The position numbers and the translations under genes are program-made. From Clostridium bovifaecis (GTDB lineage: Bacteria; Bacillota; Clostridia; Clostridiales; Clostridiaceae), in NCBI GenBank assembly GCA_009738435.1, contig CP046522.1, positions 961,249 through 1,025,248 of the forward strand: 64,000 nucleotides of DNA. Reading direction: 5' to 3'. This document shows, piece after piece, positions 1 to 9,764 of this stretch. Position 1 is the first letter of the stretch. Every line of letters begins with the position of its first letter. The notes below the pieces were generated by a model. The model was not told the origin of the DNA and did not search any database. It saw only the letters and a program-made list of their open reading frames with translations.

Positions 1-30
1 ATTAGCCAATCGTATAGTCTTTTAAATAGA

Positions 31-381
31 TTAATATTGATAATCTTCAATTTCTATTTTATCTAGTTGTTGATAAGGGGCAAGTGTGGAAACCATCTTT
101 ACTGAAGCGTTAGAGTTGTTTACACAGTAGTGAATTTCTCCTGGTTCAATATGGATAAACTGACCCTTTGTCAAATGATTTATTTTTCCGTCTACTATGA
201 TATCAATTTCACCTTCTATAATATAAAAGTTCTCTTCCATGATATTATGATAATGAGCTTTAAAATCTTGGTTTGCCTGAAACTGTACTAGAGCGAAGTT
301 CATGCGAGGCCCTTTCATCAGATATTTTGGGCCGCTATCGCCAAAACGATATTCTTTATTTTCTTCATCGATAATATACAT
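31..381 (-). CDS. Small cupin-domain protein of the lsr locus
   Basis: A 116-residue single-domain cupin. The metal-binding motif HYHNIMEE followed by IIEGEI, and the second motif PGEIHYCVN, are both present, so it should hold a divalent metal in a beta-barrel. The start at 381 is chosen because a GGAGGA site lies just upstream; a longer reading frame to 531 would run back into the lsrK gene. It is the last gene of a leftward set after lsrR and lsrK, 31 bases below lsrK. No lsrG-type gene is seen in this locus, so the cupin may act on phospho-AI-2 or its products. That role is inference from position only; the fold call is firm and the substrate unknown. Confidence 0.8.
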   Translation of the reverse strand: MYIIDEENKEYRFGDSGPKYLMKGPRMNFALVQFQANQDFKAHYHNIMEENFYIIEGEIDIIVDGKINHLTKGQFIHIEPGEIHYCVNNSNASVKMVSTLAPYQQLDKIEIEDYQY

Positions 382-412
382 ACTTAATTTTCCTCCAATC
401 TTTTTATAATTT

Positions 413-1975
413 TTATACTCCAGGTGCAATCCACATGTTCTTTGTAAGTTTCTGATTGGAAAGCTCCAATTGTGCAGCGTATACTTTACGCCATTTTTCG
501 TAAAGAGTTTTATATAAAATATGATTTCCAATGTTTGGTTTGTAGGTTTTATCTAATCGTACTAGTTTACGAGCTGCTTGTGAGATATTTGGGTAAACCC
601 CTACGCCATGGCCAGCAAGGATAGCAGCACCTAGAGCAGTTGCTTCTTTTACTACTGGAACACGAACTTCAAGACCAAGAACATCAGAAAGAATTTGACA
701 CCATAGTGGGCTTTTTGAAGCACCCCCTGCAAATACAATGCTTTCTGGCATATTGCCAGTGGCCTCACGCACTAAATCAAGATGCCCTTTAGTGACCATA
801 GCTGTATTTTCCAAGATTGCACGATAAAATGTATAACGATTAAATTTTTCAGGGTCTATTTCAAAATTTGTAAAAGTAGGAGCAGAATGTTTCCAGGAAA
901 TAAAATTCATAACATCAGAGAAGGCACATATCATACCATAGCTTCCTGGTGGAATTTCAGCAACCTTTTTGTCCATAAGATAATAAGGATCTTTACCAGT
1001 CTTCTCACTTTCTTGTTTTTCAAGCTGGCAGAATCCGTCGCGATACCAACGCATAACAAGGCCAGGGTTAAAGGCTAAAGCCTCGTACTGCCATACACTA
1101 GGTATAGCATGACAGTTAACACGAACACGACAGCCAGAATCGGTTTTGCTGTCAGAGGTATTAAATTCATACTGCCAGAAGGTTCCACCAAAAACAGCTG
1201 CTTCATTTGGATTTACCACTCCAACACCGATACATCCAAGTTGTGCATCTCCACCGCCTACCACAACAGTAGTACCTTCCGCAAGACCGGTATCTTCGGC
1301 GCCCTTTGCATTCACTTTGCCAATCACAGAACCGCATTCTACAACGGGAGGAAATATATTATCCCTAAGACCGCATTTACTTGCAATAGAAGAATCCCAT
1401 GTACGCTTTTGCAAATCAAAGATGCCAGTAGTAGAGCCGTTACTAGGCTCTACAGATAATTTTCCAGTCATTTTATATATTAGCCAGTCATTAAACATGC
1501 CTATAGTTGCAGCTTTTGCATATATATCAGGCATCTTGTTTTTTATCCAAAGAATTCGAGGAAGGGCACTAAGTGCATATGTTTGACCAGATTCCCAATA
1601 TAATTCTTTTTCTAGTTTTGGGTTCATGCGGATAAGTTCTTCAACTTCATCATTAGAGCGGGCATCTACATTTGCACAAGCCCATATTTCTTTTCCTTCC
1701 TTGTTATAAACCACAATTCCTTCACGCATACATGTAGTTGATACAGCAGCAATTTCTCTCGGATTAATTTTGGTTTCATTAATAACACCGCTGATACAAG
1801 CACATGCTAGATTCCAGTTATGAGTCCAATCAAAATCCATGCTTCCAGGCCATCTTGGGTCTTCATTATGTGTCCATTCTCGTTGTACACAGCCAATCTG
1901 GTTACCATTAAAATCAAATAAAACAGCACGTACACTGCCAGTGCCAGCATCAATGGCCATTAAGTATTTTTGCAT
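413..1975 (-). CDS. lsrK: Autoinducer-2 kinase LsrK
   Basis: A 520-residue FGGY-family carbohydrate kinase, close to the usual length of LsrK (about 530). It should phosphorylate the AI-2 precursor DPD at C5 in the cytoplasm, trapping it and creating the inducer of LsrR. The N-terminal phosphate-binding motif AIDAGTGSVRAVLFD and the C-terminal ATPase-fold motif FAGGASKSPLWCQILSD are clear. The stretch ALPRILWIKN and the GGGDAQLGCIGVG segment are typical of FGGY kinases. Identification as lsrK rather than another sugar kinase rests on the neighbours: lsrR directly upstream on the same strand and a full divergent lsrACDBF set. An AGGGGG ribosome site precedes the start. Confidence 0.93.
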   Translation of the reverse strand: MQKYLMAIDAGTGSVRAVLFDFNGNQIGCVQREWTHNEDPRWPGSMDFDWTHNWNLACACISGVINETKINPREIAAVSTTCMREGIVVYNKEGKEIWACANVDARSNDEVEELIRMNPKLEKELYWESGQTYALSALPRILWIKNKMPDIYAKAATIGMFNDWLIYKMTGKLSVEPSNGSTTGIFDLQKRTWDSSIASKCGLRDNIFPPVVECGSVIGKVNAKGAEDTGLAEGTTVVVGGGDAQLGCIGVGVVNPNEAAVFGGTFWQYEFNTSDSKTDSGCRVRVNCHAIPSVWQYEALAFNPGLVMRWYRDGFCQLEKQESEKTGKDPYYLMDKKVAEIPPGSYGMICAFSDVMNFISWKHSAPTFTNFEIDPEKFNRYTFYRAILENTAMVTKGHLDLVREATGNMPESIVFAGGASKSPLWCQILSDVLGLEVRVPVVKEATALGAAILAGHGVGVYPNISQAARKLVRLDKTYKPNIGNHILYKTLYEKWRKVYAAQLELSNQKLTKNMWIAPGV

Positions 1976-2008
1976 AAAATAGAACCCCCTTTATGATACA
2001 TATAATAT

Positions 2009-2956
2009 TTAATCCTCCAGATTTTCAAAAGATTCCTTAGTGCTTTTCAGTAATTGGAATGCAGTAGATTCATCCGTAATTAGAATATCAATGTAGCCAC
2101 CTTTTAAGACAGCCTTGATTGCGTCTACCTTATCATTACCTGCTGCAACTCCAATTACATTACTAAGGCTGCGAAGGGTAGAAAGTGGAGTTGAGATGAG
2201 ACGATCTTCAATATTTGAATCCACTAGGTTTCCATTTTTATCAATAAAGTGGCATAATATGTCGCCTACTGCACCTTTCATTTTTAGGTAAAGAAGATCA
2301 TTTTTGTTTAAAATACCGCTTTTCACAATTGTGGCATTATCTTTAATGGCTCCAATACCTATGACAGAAAGAGAAGAAAGCTGCACCATACGTGAGACTT
2401 CGTTAATGGAGGCTTCATTCCGGATTGCATCTACTACTTCTTTTGATGATACTAGAAGAGGTGATGGAATCAGATAAAGCTTAGCATTAAATATGGTGGA
2501 CATATTGTTTGGAAGATAATAATTTACTCCGCCAGTTAGTGATACTATTGAAATAGGATGCTCTACTAGGGTTGCCAGATTATTGAGGACACGGCTTTGA
2601 GTATCACCATATCCCATATTGATGAAGGTATTATTTTTATTGTCGATACGGTTACTTATATATATGGCAGCTGCTCGTGCAATGTTTTCATTTATGCTAA
2701 CTTCACTTGGCGGTGAAGGTACAATAAATGTATCTTTTAGACCATATGTCTCTGCTAAGTTCTTTTCTAACTGCATACGGCTAACTGAGTCATCTCTCAT
2801 TTTGAATTGAATAATTCCAATACTGCGTGCCTTGTTTAACAATTTTACGACACGTATACGTGAAATACCCAGAAGCTCTGAAATGCGTTGTTGTGTCATG
2901 TTATCAAAGTAATAGTACCATACTGTTTTAGTCATAAGAACTTCTTCGTAATCCAT
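2009..2956 (-). CDS. lsrR: SorC-family transcriptional regulator LsrR
   Basis: A 315-residue SorC/DeoR-type regulator. The N-terminal helix-turn-helix (about residues 10-50) reads MTQQRISELLGISRIRVVKLL; the rest is a sugar-phosphate-binding domain with the characteristic NMGYGDTQSRVLNNL segment and a late GVAAGNDKVDAIKAVL. In the known system LsrR represses lsr genes until phospho-AI-2 binds. It is first in the leftward unit lsrR-lsrK-cupin and faces lsrA across about 390 bases that hold an imperfect palindrome, the likely operator. Start at 2956 has a GGAGG site seven bases away. Confidence 0.9.
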   Translation of the reverse strand: MDYEEVLMTKTVWYYYFDNMTQQRISELLGISRIRVVKLLNKARSIGIIQFKMRDDSVSRMQLEKNLAETYGLKDTFIVPSPPSEVSINENIARAAAIYISNRIDNKNNTFINMGYGDTQSRVLNNLATLVEHPISIVSLTGGVNYYLPNNMSTIFNAKLYLIPSPLLVSSKEVVDAIRNEASINEVSRMVQLSSLSVIGIGAIKDNATIVKSGILNKNDLLYLKMKGAVGDILCHFIDKNGNLVDSNIEDRLISTPLSTLRSLSNVIGVAAGNDKVDAIKAVLKGGYIDILITDESTAFQLLKSTKESFENLED

Positions 2957-3036
2957 TATATTGCCTCCGTCTTTATATAATTAATAAGTTTCTAAAAAAT
3001 AATATAATCTGTATAACATAATATCTTAATATGAAA

Positions 3037-3069
3037 TGAACATTTGTTTTAGTAGTAAACATATGTTGA
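3037..3069. promoter_or_regulatory. Candidate LsrR operator in the lsrR-lsrA intergenic region
   Basis: Two 13-base arms, TGAACATTTGTTT and AAACATATGTTGA, are inverted around a 7-base spacer with two mismatches. The half-site TGAACAnnTGTT resembles SorC/DeoR-family operators. The site lies 80 bases upstream of lsrR and about 275 upstream of the lsrA start, so it could control both directions. The rest of the interval 2957-3343 is AT-rich with no convincing gene. Confidence 0.45.
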
Positions 3070-3343
3070 TTTCGTAGCAAGTATGACTTTTTTTAATTAA
3101 TATGCAAATAAAATGTAGTTGGTCTAACAGACATGAAAATTACAATGCTTTAAATGGTGGGAATATTAAAGATTATAAATTAAAATAATTTTTGTATTAA
3201 ATGGAAATATGAATAATATATATACAAATGAAAGTAGATCATACGACTTTCACAAAATATGGACAGCATCATGGCATATTGTGATGAACAAAAAAACGTT
3301 ATCACAACAAATGTTAACAAATTTAATTATGGGGGCTAAGAGT

Positions 3344-4879
3344 ATGGTAGAAAATGTTTCGAAGGATATGGGTATAAGTCCCAACAATACTCTTCTTTCC
3401 GTACGCAATATTCATAAATCCTTTGCAAAAAACCAGGTTCTTAAAGGCATTAATCTGGATGTTAATGCAGGTGAGGTATTAGCTTTGATTGGTGGAAATG
3501 GTGCAGGTAAAAGCACATTAATGAAGATTATCATGTGCATTTATCAGCAAGATATAGGTGATATCTATGTGGAAAATAAGAAAGTTACAAGTTCAAAACC
3601 TTTGGATGCGATGGAGCTTGGTATGTATCTTGTACCTCAGGAACCTATGCTTTTTCCGAATATGAGTGTGGAAGAGAATATAGTGATTGGATTTGATGAG
3701 AAACCGGGAGAATTACACAGACGACTAGTAGATTTATTAAAACAGCTTGGATGGCATTTAGATTTGAATAGAAAAGCCTTGAGTTTATCTATTGCAGAAC
3801 AACAGTTGGTAGAAATTCTTCGTGGATTGCTGCGAAATTCAAAACTGTTAATCCTAGATGAACCAACTAGTGCATTAACATTTGATGAAGTAGAATCATT
3901 ATTTAAGATTATTAACGATCTCAGAAAGAAGGGTATTGGTATTATCTACATCACACATCGTCTTGCTGAGGTATTTGTTATTGCTACTAATGTTGCAATT
4001 ATGAGAGATGGTATTATCACATTGAATAAACAAATCAAAGATGTTACCCGTGAGATGCTTGTACAAGGACTTCTTCCTCCAGATACCTGTGAAAATGAAC
4101 AGTGTTTCAAAAGTAAAGCGCCTAATTATGAAAATTTAAAGCCAATTTTCAGCCTAAGGAAGTATAGTGGATATGGATTTAGAGATGTTTCTTTTGATGT
4201 ATATCCTGGCGAAATTTTAGGTTTAGCAGGTGTAGTAGGTGCTGGTCGTACAGAACTTGCGACTACAATTTTTGGTAAAGATGTAGTTCTTGGAGGAAAA
4301 GCTTATCTAGCAGGTGAAGATATCACAGGAATGTCTACTGCTCAAATAATTGAAAAGGGCATAAATTACATTCCAGAAGATAGGCGTCGCGATGGTATAT
4401 TCAAGATAGGTGATATTACTATGAATACTTCATGCGGATGCTTAAAGAAATTAAGCAAGTTTTTTATGAATTTTAAATCAGAAAGGCAGATAACTGATAA
4501 GTATATTAATGATTTGCACATTAAAGTTACTGGGCAGGATCAGCTAATTGAAAGCCTTTCAGGTGGCAACCAACAGAAGGTTGTAATCGCTAGAATTCTT
4601 GCAACGCACCCGAAGTTGATTATCATGGATGAGCCAACCCGTGGTATTGATGCTTCAGCACGTGGTGATGTTTATATGATTATCAATAACCTAAAGGAAC
4701 AGGGATTTTCTGTTTTACTGATCTCCTCTGATATGGAAGAGATTATTGAGCTCTCGGATCGTGCAGTTACAATGTTTCAGGGGCGGGTCAGTCATATCTT
4801 TCAAAAGGCTGATATCAATCAAAACAATCTAATGAGTGCCGCTTTTGGTGCTTATGAAGATGAAAAGGAGGGCATATAA
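3344..4879 (+). CDS. lsrA: AI-2 importer ATP-binding protein LsrA
   Basis: A tandem-domain sugar-type ABC ATPase that powers AI-2 uptake through LsrCD. The first domain has Walker A GGNGAGKST and Walker B LLILDEPTSAL; the second has a degenerate Walker A (GVVGAGRTE), the signature LSGGNQQKVVIARIL and Walker B LIIMDEPTRGID. Unequal paired domains are normal for this class. The start at 3344 follows a GGGGG site and gives 511 residues, the length of E. coli LsrA; upstream in-frame starts at 3209 or 3329 lack a good site. It is the first gene of lsrACDBF; lsrC begins three bases after its stop. Confidence 0.92.
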   Translation: MVENVSKDMGISPNNTLLSVRNIHKSFAKNQVLKGINLDVNAGEVLALIGGNGAGKSTLMKIIMCIYQQDIGDIYVENKKVTSSKPLDAMELGMYLVPQEPMLFPNMSVEENIVIGFDEKPGELHRRLVDLLKQLGWHLDLNRKALSLSIAEQQLVEILRGLLRNSKLLILDEPTSALTFDEVESLFKIINDLRKKGIGIIYITHRLAEVFVIATNVAIMRDGIITLNKQIKDVTREMLVQGLLPPDTCENEQCFKSKAPNYENLKPIFSLRKYSGYGFRDVSFDVYPGEILGLAGVVGAGRTELATTIFGKDVVLGGKAYLAGEDITGMSTAQIIEKGINYIPEDRRRDGIFKIGDITMNTSCGCLKKLSKFFMNFKSERQITDKYINDLHIKVTGQDQLIESLSGGNQQKVVIARILATHPKLIIMDEPTRGIDASARGDVYMIINNLKEQGFSVLLISSDMEEIIELSDRAVTMFQGRVSHIFQKADINQNNLMSAAFGAYEDEKEGI

Positions 4880-4882
4880 AGT

Positions 4883-5905
4883 ATGAACTTCATGAAGCAA
4901 CTTACAAAAAGAAGAGAGTTTACTTCTATCTTTTTCTTGTTAGCCTTGTATTTAATTGTTGCAATAATTAATCCTACATTTATGAAACTAGATAATATTA
5001 TGCTTTGCCTAAATGGTGCCTCGGTTTTTACAATCTGTGCAATTGGTATGGCTTTCGTTATATATACGGGAGAAATCGATGCATCCATCGGTGCTACGTT
5101 AGGTCTGTCGGCTGCAGTGTTAGCTTCTATGATTAGAGATGGGAAGTCTTTTGGATTGGCAGTATTAGCTGTTATATGTATTGGCCTTTGCATAGGAATT
5201 ATTAATGGAGTTGGGGTAGCAGTTCTTAAGGTTCCATCTATTATTATGACTATTGGCATCAACAGCATTGTGAGAGGGCTTTCATATGTATACACTGGTG
5301 GTGCTTGGGTTGAAAACGTGCCAAGTGACTTTAAGGCAGTTTCTCAGAAGGGTGTGGCAGGATTATCATGGCTATATGTCGGAACCATTGTTGCTATGAT
5401 TGTTATACATCTCTATTTGACAAAGACAAAGAATGGACGATATTTCCACGCTGTTGGCGATAATGAGGAGGGGGCTATACACATTGGCATTCCTGTTGCA
5501 GCAACTAAGATGATTAGCTATGTGATTTGTGCACTCTGTGCATCTTTAGCTTCTATTATATTTGTAAGCCGTATAGGATTTGTAACACCTACTTCTGGCA
5601 ATGGTTACGAAATGAAAGCAATTGCGGCATGTGTTATTGGTGGGATTAGTCTTTCTGGCGGTATTGGTAATATGATTGGCGCTGCATTTGGTGCATTAAT
5701 CATGGCATCAATAAGCCGTGTTTTAGTATTTTTAGGGTTTTCATCTAATTATGATAATACAATTACTGGTATTTTGCTTATTACCATCGTTGTTATAGAT
5801 GCAATAATGCAGCGCCGCAATACTGAGAAAGCAAGGCGGGAACGTCTTGCAGCTAAAACAGCATCAGTTGTTGAGACTAAAATGGAAGGAGGGATTATGG
5901 GGTGA
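4883..5905 (+). CDS. lsrC: AI-2 importer permease LsrC
   Basis: A 340-residue polytopic inner-membrane permease of the ribose/AI-2 ABC family, with about nine or ten hydrophobic segments and the family motif EIDASIGATLGLSAAV near residue 65. It should form the channel with LsrD. It starts three bases after lsrA and its last four bases overlap the GTG start of lsrD, so translation is probably coupled. E. coli LsrC is 342 residues. LsrC and LsrD are close paralogs; the assignment follows gene order. Confidence 0.9.
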   Translation: MNFMKQLTKRREFTSIFFLLALYLIVAIINPTFMKLDNIMLCLNGASVFTICAIGMAFVIYTGEIDASIGATLGLSAAVLASMIRDGKSFGLAVLAVICIGLCIGIINGVGVAVLKVPSIIMTIGINSIVRGLSYVYTGGAWVENVPSDFKAVSQKGVAGLSWLYVGTIVAMIVIHLYLTKTKNGRYFHAVGDNEEGAIHIGIPVAATKMISYVICALCASLASIIFVSRIGFVTPTSGNGYEMKAIAACVIGGISLSGGIGNMIGAAFGALIMASISRVLVFLGFSSNYDNTITGILLITIVVIDAIMQRRNTEKARRERLAAKTASVVETKMEGGIMG

Positions 5906-6920
5906 AAAAGAAGCTAAAAGAAAAATATACAAAATTAAAGTTTAGATGGGAATATTTTTTGATTTTATTTCTTATTGCAGAAGTAGCTGTATTCGGTACT
6001 TTAAATCCAAAGTTCTTAAAGCCCCGTGTTTTATTTGGTAGTGTAAATGATTTTATTTCTATTTGCATTATATCAATTTTTATGTGCTTTGTATTTATTA
6101 CAGGAGGCATAGATCTTCAAGCTGGTTCTATCGTAGGGCTAACATCCATCATCATTGGTGTGCTTTGGAAAAGCTTTGGAGTAGATATTTATCTATCATG
6201 TATTATTGCTGTGATTATTGGTGGTTTATGTGGTGCATTGAGTGGATTTTTTATAGCTTATACTGGTGTACAACCAATGGTTGTTACCCTAGGTGGATCC
6301 TTCCTATATTCAGGACTTGCTATAGCTGTATCAAATATGTCAAATACAGCTGCTTACCTCGGTATTAGTGGATTTCCAGAAGACTTTACAAGTTTTACAA
6401 AGAAACGTTTATTTGGTGTGGTACCACAGCAGTTCTTTCTATTTATTGCACTTGCTATAATTGCTTACTTGATTCTGCACCATACAAAGTACGGAAGAAA
6501 AGTATTTCTTTGTGGTATTAACCAGCGCGCAGCTGAATTTTCAGGTATCAATAAAAGGCTGATTATTATGAGCACATATATTTTTCAGGTATAGCAGCGT
6601 CAATTGCTGGCATCGTTATGACAAGCTATCTTGGATCTTCTAAAGCTGATTTTGGCAGCGAGTTAACTATGCCGATTATTACAGCTGTAGTATTGGGGGG
6701 GACATCTACCTTAGGTGGAAAAGGAGGAGTAATTGGTTCTGCATTAGCAGCTATTGTAATCGGAATCATGAGATTTGGACTTTCTATGAATGGTGTGTCA
6801 AATCAATACCTAGATATCCCTGTAGGTATTATGTTGGTTATTGTTGTAGCGGCAAGTACTATTTCTAAAAATCAGAAGATATATGCATTAATTCAACGTC
6901 ATTTAGCTTTTAAACATTAA
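5902..6920 (+). CDS. lsrD: AI-2 importer permease LsrD (interrupted by an apparent single-base deletion)
   Basis: The second permease of the AI-2 importer. Reading starts at a GTG overlapping the lsrC stop, with an AAGGAGGG site, and stops early at 6594 right after a run of five T at 6581-6585. Adding one T restores YIFSGIAASIAGIV and continues to 6920, giving 339 residues against about 330 for E. coli LsrD. The downstream part keeps family motifs such as VVLGGTSTLGGKGGVIG. Neither half shows other decay, so a base-calling error or a recent mutation is likely. If real, AI-2 import would be impaired. Confidence 0.85.
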
Positions 6921-7038
6921 CTACTAAGTAACAGGTATTTATGTTTAATTTCACCATTAGCCTTAATGTATACAGGCGGATGTATTTACGTCTGCATAAA
7001 AAATAAAATAAATTAGAGTGAAAAAGAGGAGGATTAAC

Positions 7039-8169
7039 ATGAAAAAAGGTCTTGCGTTAACACTTATTTTAGCAATGGCTATTACCACTCTTGCTGGTTG
7101 TGGTTCAGCTAAAAAGAACAACACAGCCACAACATCCACAGACTCTAAAGAAAGTACAACAACTACTACAGATTCTAAAAGTAAAGACATTACTGTAACA
7201 TTCATTCCAAAGCTTACTGGTAATGCATTCTTTGAATCTGCGAACAAAGGCGCTCAGAAGTATGCTCAAAAATGGGGATTTAAAGTTGATTATCAAGGTG
7301 ATGCTACTGCATCCGCAGCTGCGCAAGTAGCTGTAATCAATAAAGCAGTTCAACAAGGTACTGATGCTCTTTGCTTATCATCAGTTGATGCTGCCGGCGT
7401 TAAAGATGCACTCATAGCTGCAGCGAATGCAGGTGTCAAAGTTACTACATGGGATTCTGATGTAGATCCATCTGTTCGTAAAATTATGGTTTCACAAGGT
7501 ACTCCAGAGCAACTAGGACAAATGCTAGTTCAGATGGGTTATGATTCTATGAAAGAAAGAGGCAAAAATCCTGATAAAGATCCTATCAAATATGCATGGC
7601 ATTATTCTAATGCAACTGTTACCGACCAAAACTCTTGGCAAGTAGAAGGAGAGAAATATATAAAAGAAAAATATCCTAATTGGAAGAATGTTGCACCAGA
7701 TAACTATTATTCAAATCAGGATGCTGAACAGGCTATATCAGTTGGTGAATCTATACTAGCTGCACATCCAGACATTGATTTAATCATTTGTAATGACTCT
7801 ACTGCTCTTCCAGGACAGGCACAAGCAGCTCAAAATAAAGGTAAGACGGCTAAAGATATTACTATCACTGGCTTTGCTTCTCCTAATTCTATGAAGCAAT
7901 ATTGTAAAGATGGTATTTTAACCCGTTGGGGTCTTTGGGATTGCGGAATTCAGGGTGCTATAGGTTGCTATATGGCATACTACATCGCTGCTGGTAATGA
8001 GGTAAAAGTTGGTGACAAGATTGATATACCTGATATTGGTACTGTAGAAGTTATGCCAAACAGTGTACTTGACGCTAAAGCAAATGATTCCGATACTTCC
8101 TCAGGTGTTGTACTACTTCCTGAAAGAACTGTTTTCACAAAAGATAACATGAATAATTATGATTTTTAA
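7039..8169 (+). CDS. lsrB: AI-2-binding lipoprotein LsrB
   Basis: A 376-residue periplasmic-binding-type protein anchored as a lipoprotein: a short basic start, a hydrophobic stretch and the lipobox TLAGC at about residues 21-25, then a serine/threonine-rich linker. The body is a sugar-binding protein with DALCLSSVDAAGVKDALIAA and TVTDQNSWQVEG as in LsrB. It captures AI-2 outside the cell for LsrACD. The start at 7039 has a GAGGAGG site; an earlier in-frame start at 7018 would put extra basic residues before the signal. It follows lsrD after 118 bases and precedes lsrF. Confidence 0.92.
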   Translation: MKKGLALTLILAMAITTLAGCGSAKKNNTATTSTDSKESTTTTTDSKSKDITVTFIPKLTGNAFFESANKGAQKYAQKWGFKVDYQGDATASAAAQVAVINKAVQQGTDALCLSSVDAAGVKDALIAAANAGVKVTTWDSDVDPSVRKIMVSQGTPEQLGQMLVQMGYDSMKERGKNPDKDPIKYAWHYSNATVTDQNSWQVEGEKYIKEKYPNWKNVAPDNYYSNQDAEQAISVGESILAAHPDIDLIICNDSTALPGQAQAAQNKGKTAKDITITGFASPNSMKQYCKDGILTRWGLWDCGIQGAIGCYMAYYIAAGNEVKVGDKIDIPDIGTVEVMPNSVLDAKANDSDTSSGVVLLPERTVFTKDNMNNYDF

Positions 8170-8223
8170 TTTATTAATTAAACCATTTAAAATTTATAGC
8201 TTTTTTATATGATAAAATCTTAT

Positions 8224-8245
8224 GCTCACTTCAGATGAAGTGAGC
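8224..8245 (+). other. Perfect hairpin between lsrB and lsrF
   Basis: Ten-base arms GCTCACTTCA and TGAAGTGAGC are separated by GA. No T run follows, so it is more likely an mRNA-stabilising or processing hairpin that keeps the abundant lsrB message than a terminator. Confidence 0.5.
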
Positions 8246-8299
8246 GTAAATAATTGAAGAGAAAAATTGTAGGAACAAAATAGATAGGGGGGTTTAATT

Positions 8300-9184
8300 A
8301 TGGCAGATAAAGATGGTTTCAAAGTTGCAAAGAATTACCAGGTAGATGTTCCATTTGCAAATAACTCTGAGAGTTTTTACGTAAAGGGATCTAACAATCT
8401 TGATTGGGGAATGAAGAAACATCTTGCTAACATTTTTGATGCAAAGAGCGGTAATACTGTAATGTTTGCATTTGATCATGGTTACTTTATGGGTTCTGTA
8501 GCAGGGCTAGAAAGACTTGATTTATTGGTTCCAACACTTATTCCGCATGTTGATGTGTTGATGTGTACAAGGGGCGCACTTCGTACCTGTGTACCGCCGA
8601 CTGGAAACAAAGCAATCGCACTTCGTGTTTCATCAGGTTCATCTATGTTAAACGATGATTTATCTCATGAAGTAGTTGCTGTAGATATGGAAGATGCAAT
8701 TCGCTGCAACGCAGACTGTATGGCTGTACAAGGATTTATCGGTGCTGATGGTCAACTCCAAAGTATAGGTAACCTATCTATGGCAATCAATGCAGGCGCT
8801 CGTTACAGTATTCCTACTATGGGAGTTGTGGCAGTAGGCAAGGATATGGAACGTACAGACCGCTATTTTAAAATAGCTACCCGCATCTTTGCAGAAATCG
8901 GTGCTAACATTATAAAAACCTATTATTGCGAGAATTTTGAAGAAGTTGTAGCAGCATGTCCAGTTCCTATTGTTGTAGCTGGAGGAAAGAAATTGCCTGA
9001 AGATGAGGCGCTTACAATGGCATATCGTGCAATAAGCGAAGGCGCACATGGTCTTGATATGGGGCGTAATATTTTTCAGAGTGAGAATCCTATAGCAATG
9101 GCAGAAGCTATTCGTAAGATAGTCCATGAGAAAGCAACCGATAGAGAAGCTTACCAGTTCTATCAATATGCTATTCACAAATAG
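8300..9184 (+). CDS. lsrF: Phospho-AI-2 thiolase LsrF
   Basis: A 294-residue class I aldolase-fold enzyme. In E. coli LsrF transfers an acetyl group from the isomerised phospho-AI-2 to CoA, giving DHAP and acetyl-CoA. Motifs FAFDHGYFMG (residues 56-65), VDMEDAIRCNADC and VAGGKK are conserved. Lys206 in NIIKTYYCE aligns with the Schiff-base lysine expected from the family. It is the last lsr gene on this strand, 130 bases after lsrB, with a strong AGGGGGG site. The companion isomerase gene lsrG does not follow; a short stem-loop region does. Confidence 0.92.
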   Translation: MADKDGFKVAKNYQVDVPFANNSESFYVKGSNNLDWGMKKHLANIFDAKSGNTVMFAFDHGYFMGSVAGLERLDLLVPTLIPHVDVLMCTRGALRTCVPPTGNKAIALRVSSGSSMLNDDLSHEVVAVDMEDAIRCNADCMAVQGFIGADGQLQSIGNLSMAINAGARYSIPTMGVVAVGKDMERTDRYFKIATRIFAEIGANIIKTYYCENFEEVVAACPVPIVVAGGKKLPEDEALTMAYRAISEGAHGLDMGRNIFQSENPIAMAEAIRKIVHEKATDREAYQFYQYAIHK

Positions 9185-9248
9185 AAATAGAGGTACAGGT
9201 CAGATAGGTTTTGTACCTAGACTTGGTTATATGGAAATTACTCATGTT

Positions 9249-9301
9249 TAGGAGGAAGCTTAGTGAATTCCCTTTTTATCAAAGGAATCTTATTCCTCCT
9301 A
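9249..9301. terminator. Nested stem-loop between lsrF and mscL
   Basis: The outer arms TAGGAGGAA and TTCCTCCTA enclose an inner stem of ATTCCCTTT with AAAGGAAT. It sits between the convergent lsrF and mscL and probably ends transcription, although neither side has a strong T run. The outer arm contains a perfect Shine-Dalgarno-like AGGAGG with no gene after it. Confidence 0.4.
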
Positions 9302-9323
9302 TAAATTTTGGTAGTCCCAGAAG

Positions 9324-9764
9324 TTAATTTAATTCAGAAGTACAATGAGGACATCTTGTAGCATTAATATTTATTTCACTATAACAATATTTACATACCT
9401 GTGTATTCAATGGTTTTGGCGCTGGTTCTTCTTTTTTCTTAGATAAACGATTCATCTGCCTGATAACTATAAATATAGAAAAGGTAATAATTAAGAAATC
9501 AAGAATATTGTTCAAAAATAGTCCATAATTTAAGGTTGGAACACCAGCCTTTTGAGCTGCATCTAAAGTAGTAAATGCTCCTTCTCCTAGTGTTATGAAT
9601 AGATCTCTAAAGCTAATTTTTCCAAGTAATAAGCCAACTAGTGGCATGATAATATCATTAACAAGAGATGTAACAATTTTTCCAAAGGCTCCTCCAATTA
9701 TAACACCAACTGCTAAGTCTACGACATTTCCTTTTATTGCAAACTTTTTAAATTCACTCCACAT
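9324..9764 (-). CDS. mscL: Large-conductance mechanosensitive channel MscL
   Basis: A 146-residue MscL. The N-terminal amphipathic helix and first pore helix [20 protein letters not shown], and the second membrane helix [15 protein letters not shown], are typical. It opens under membrane tension to release solutes on hypo-osmotic shock. The C-terminus is unusual compared with E. coli MscL (136 residues): it ends in a CKYC and CPHC pair, a small zinc-ribbon tail in the cytoplasm. A single gene convergent with lsrF. A GGAGGG site precedes the ATG. Confidence 0.95.
   Translation of the reverse strand: MWSEFKKFAIKGNVVDLAVGVIIGGAFGKIVTSLVNDIIMPLVGLLLGKISFRDLFITLGEGAFTTLDAAQKAGVPTLNYGLFLNNILDFLIITFSIFIVIRQMNRLSKKKEEPAPKPLNTQVCKYCYSEININATRCPHCTSELN

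Noticed and set aside
782..1586. Long plus-strand frames opposite lsrK
   Set aside because: They are antisense shadows of a well-conserved kinase, without ribosome sites or family-like sequence.
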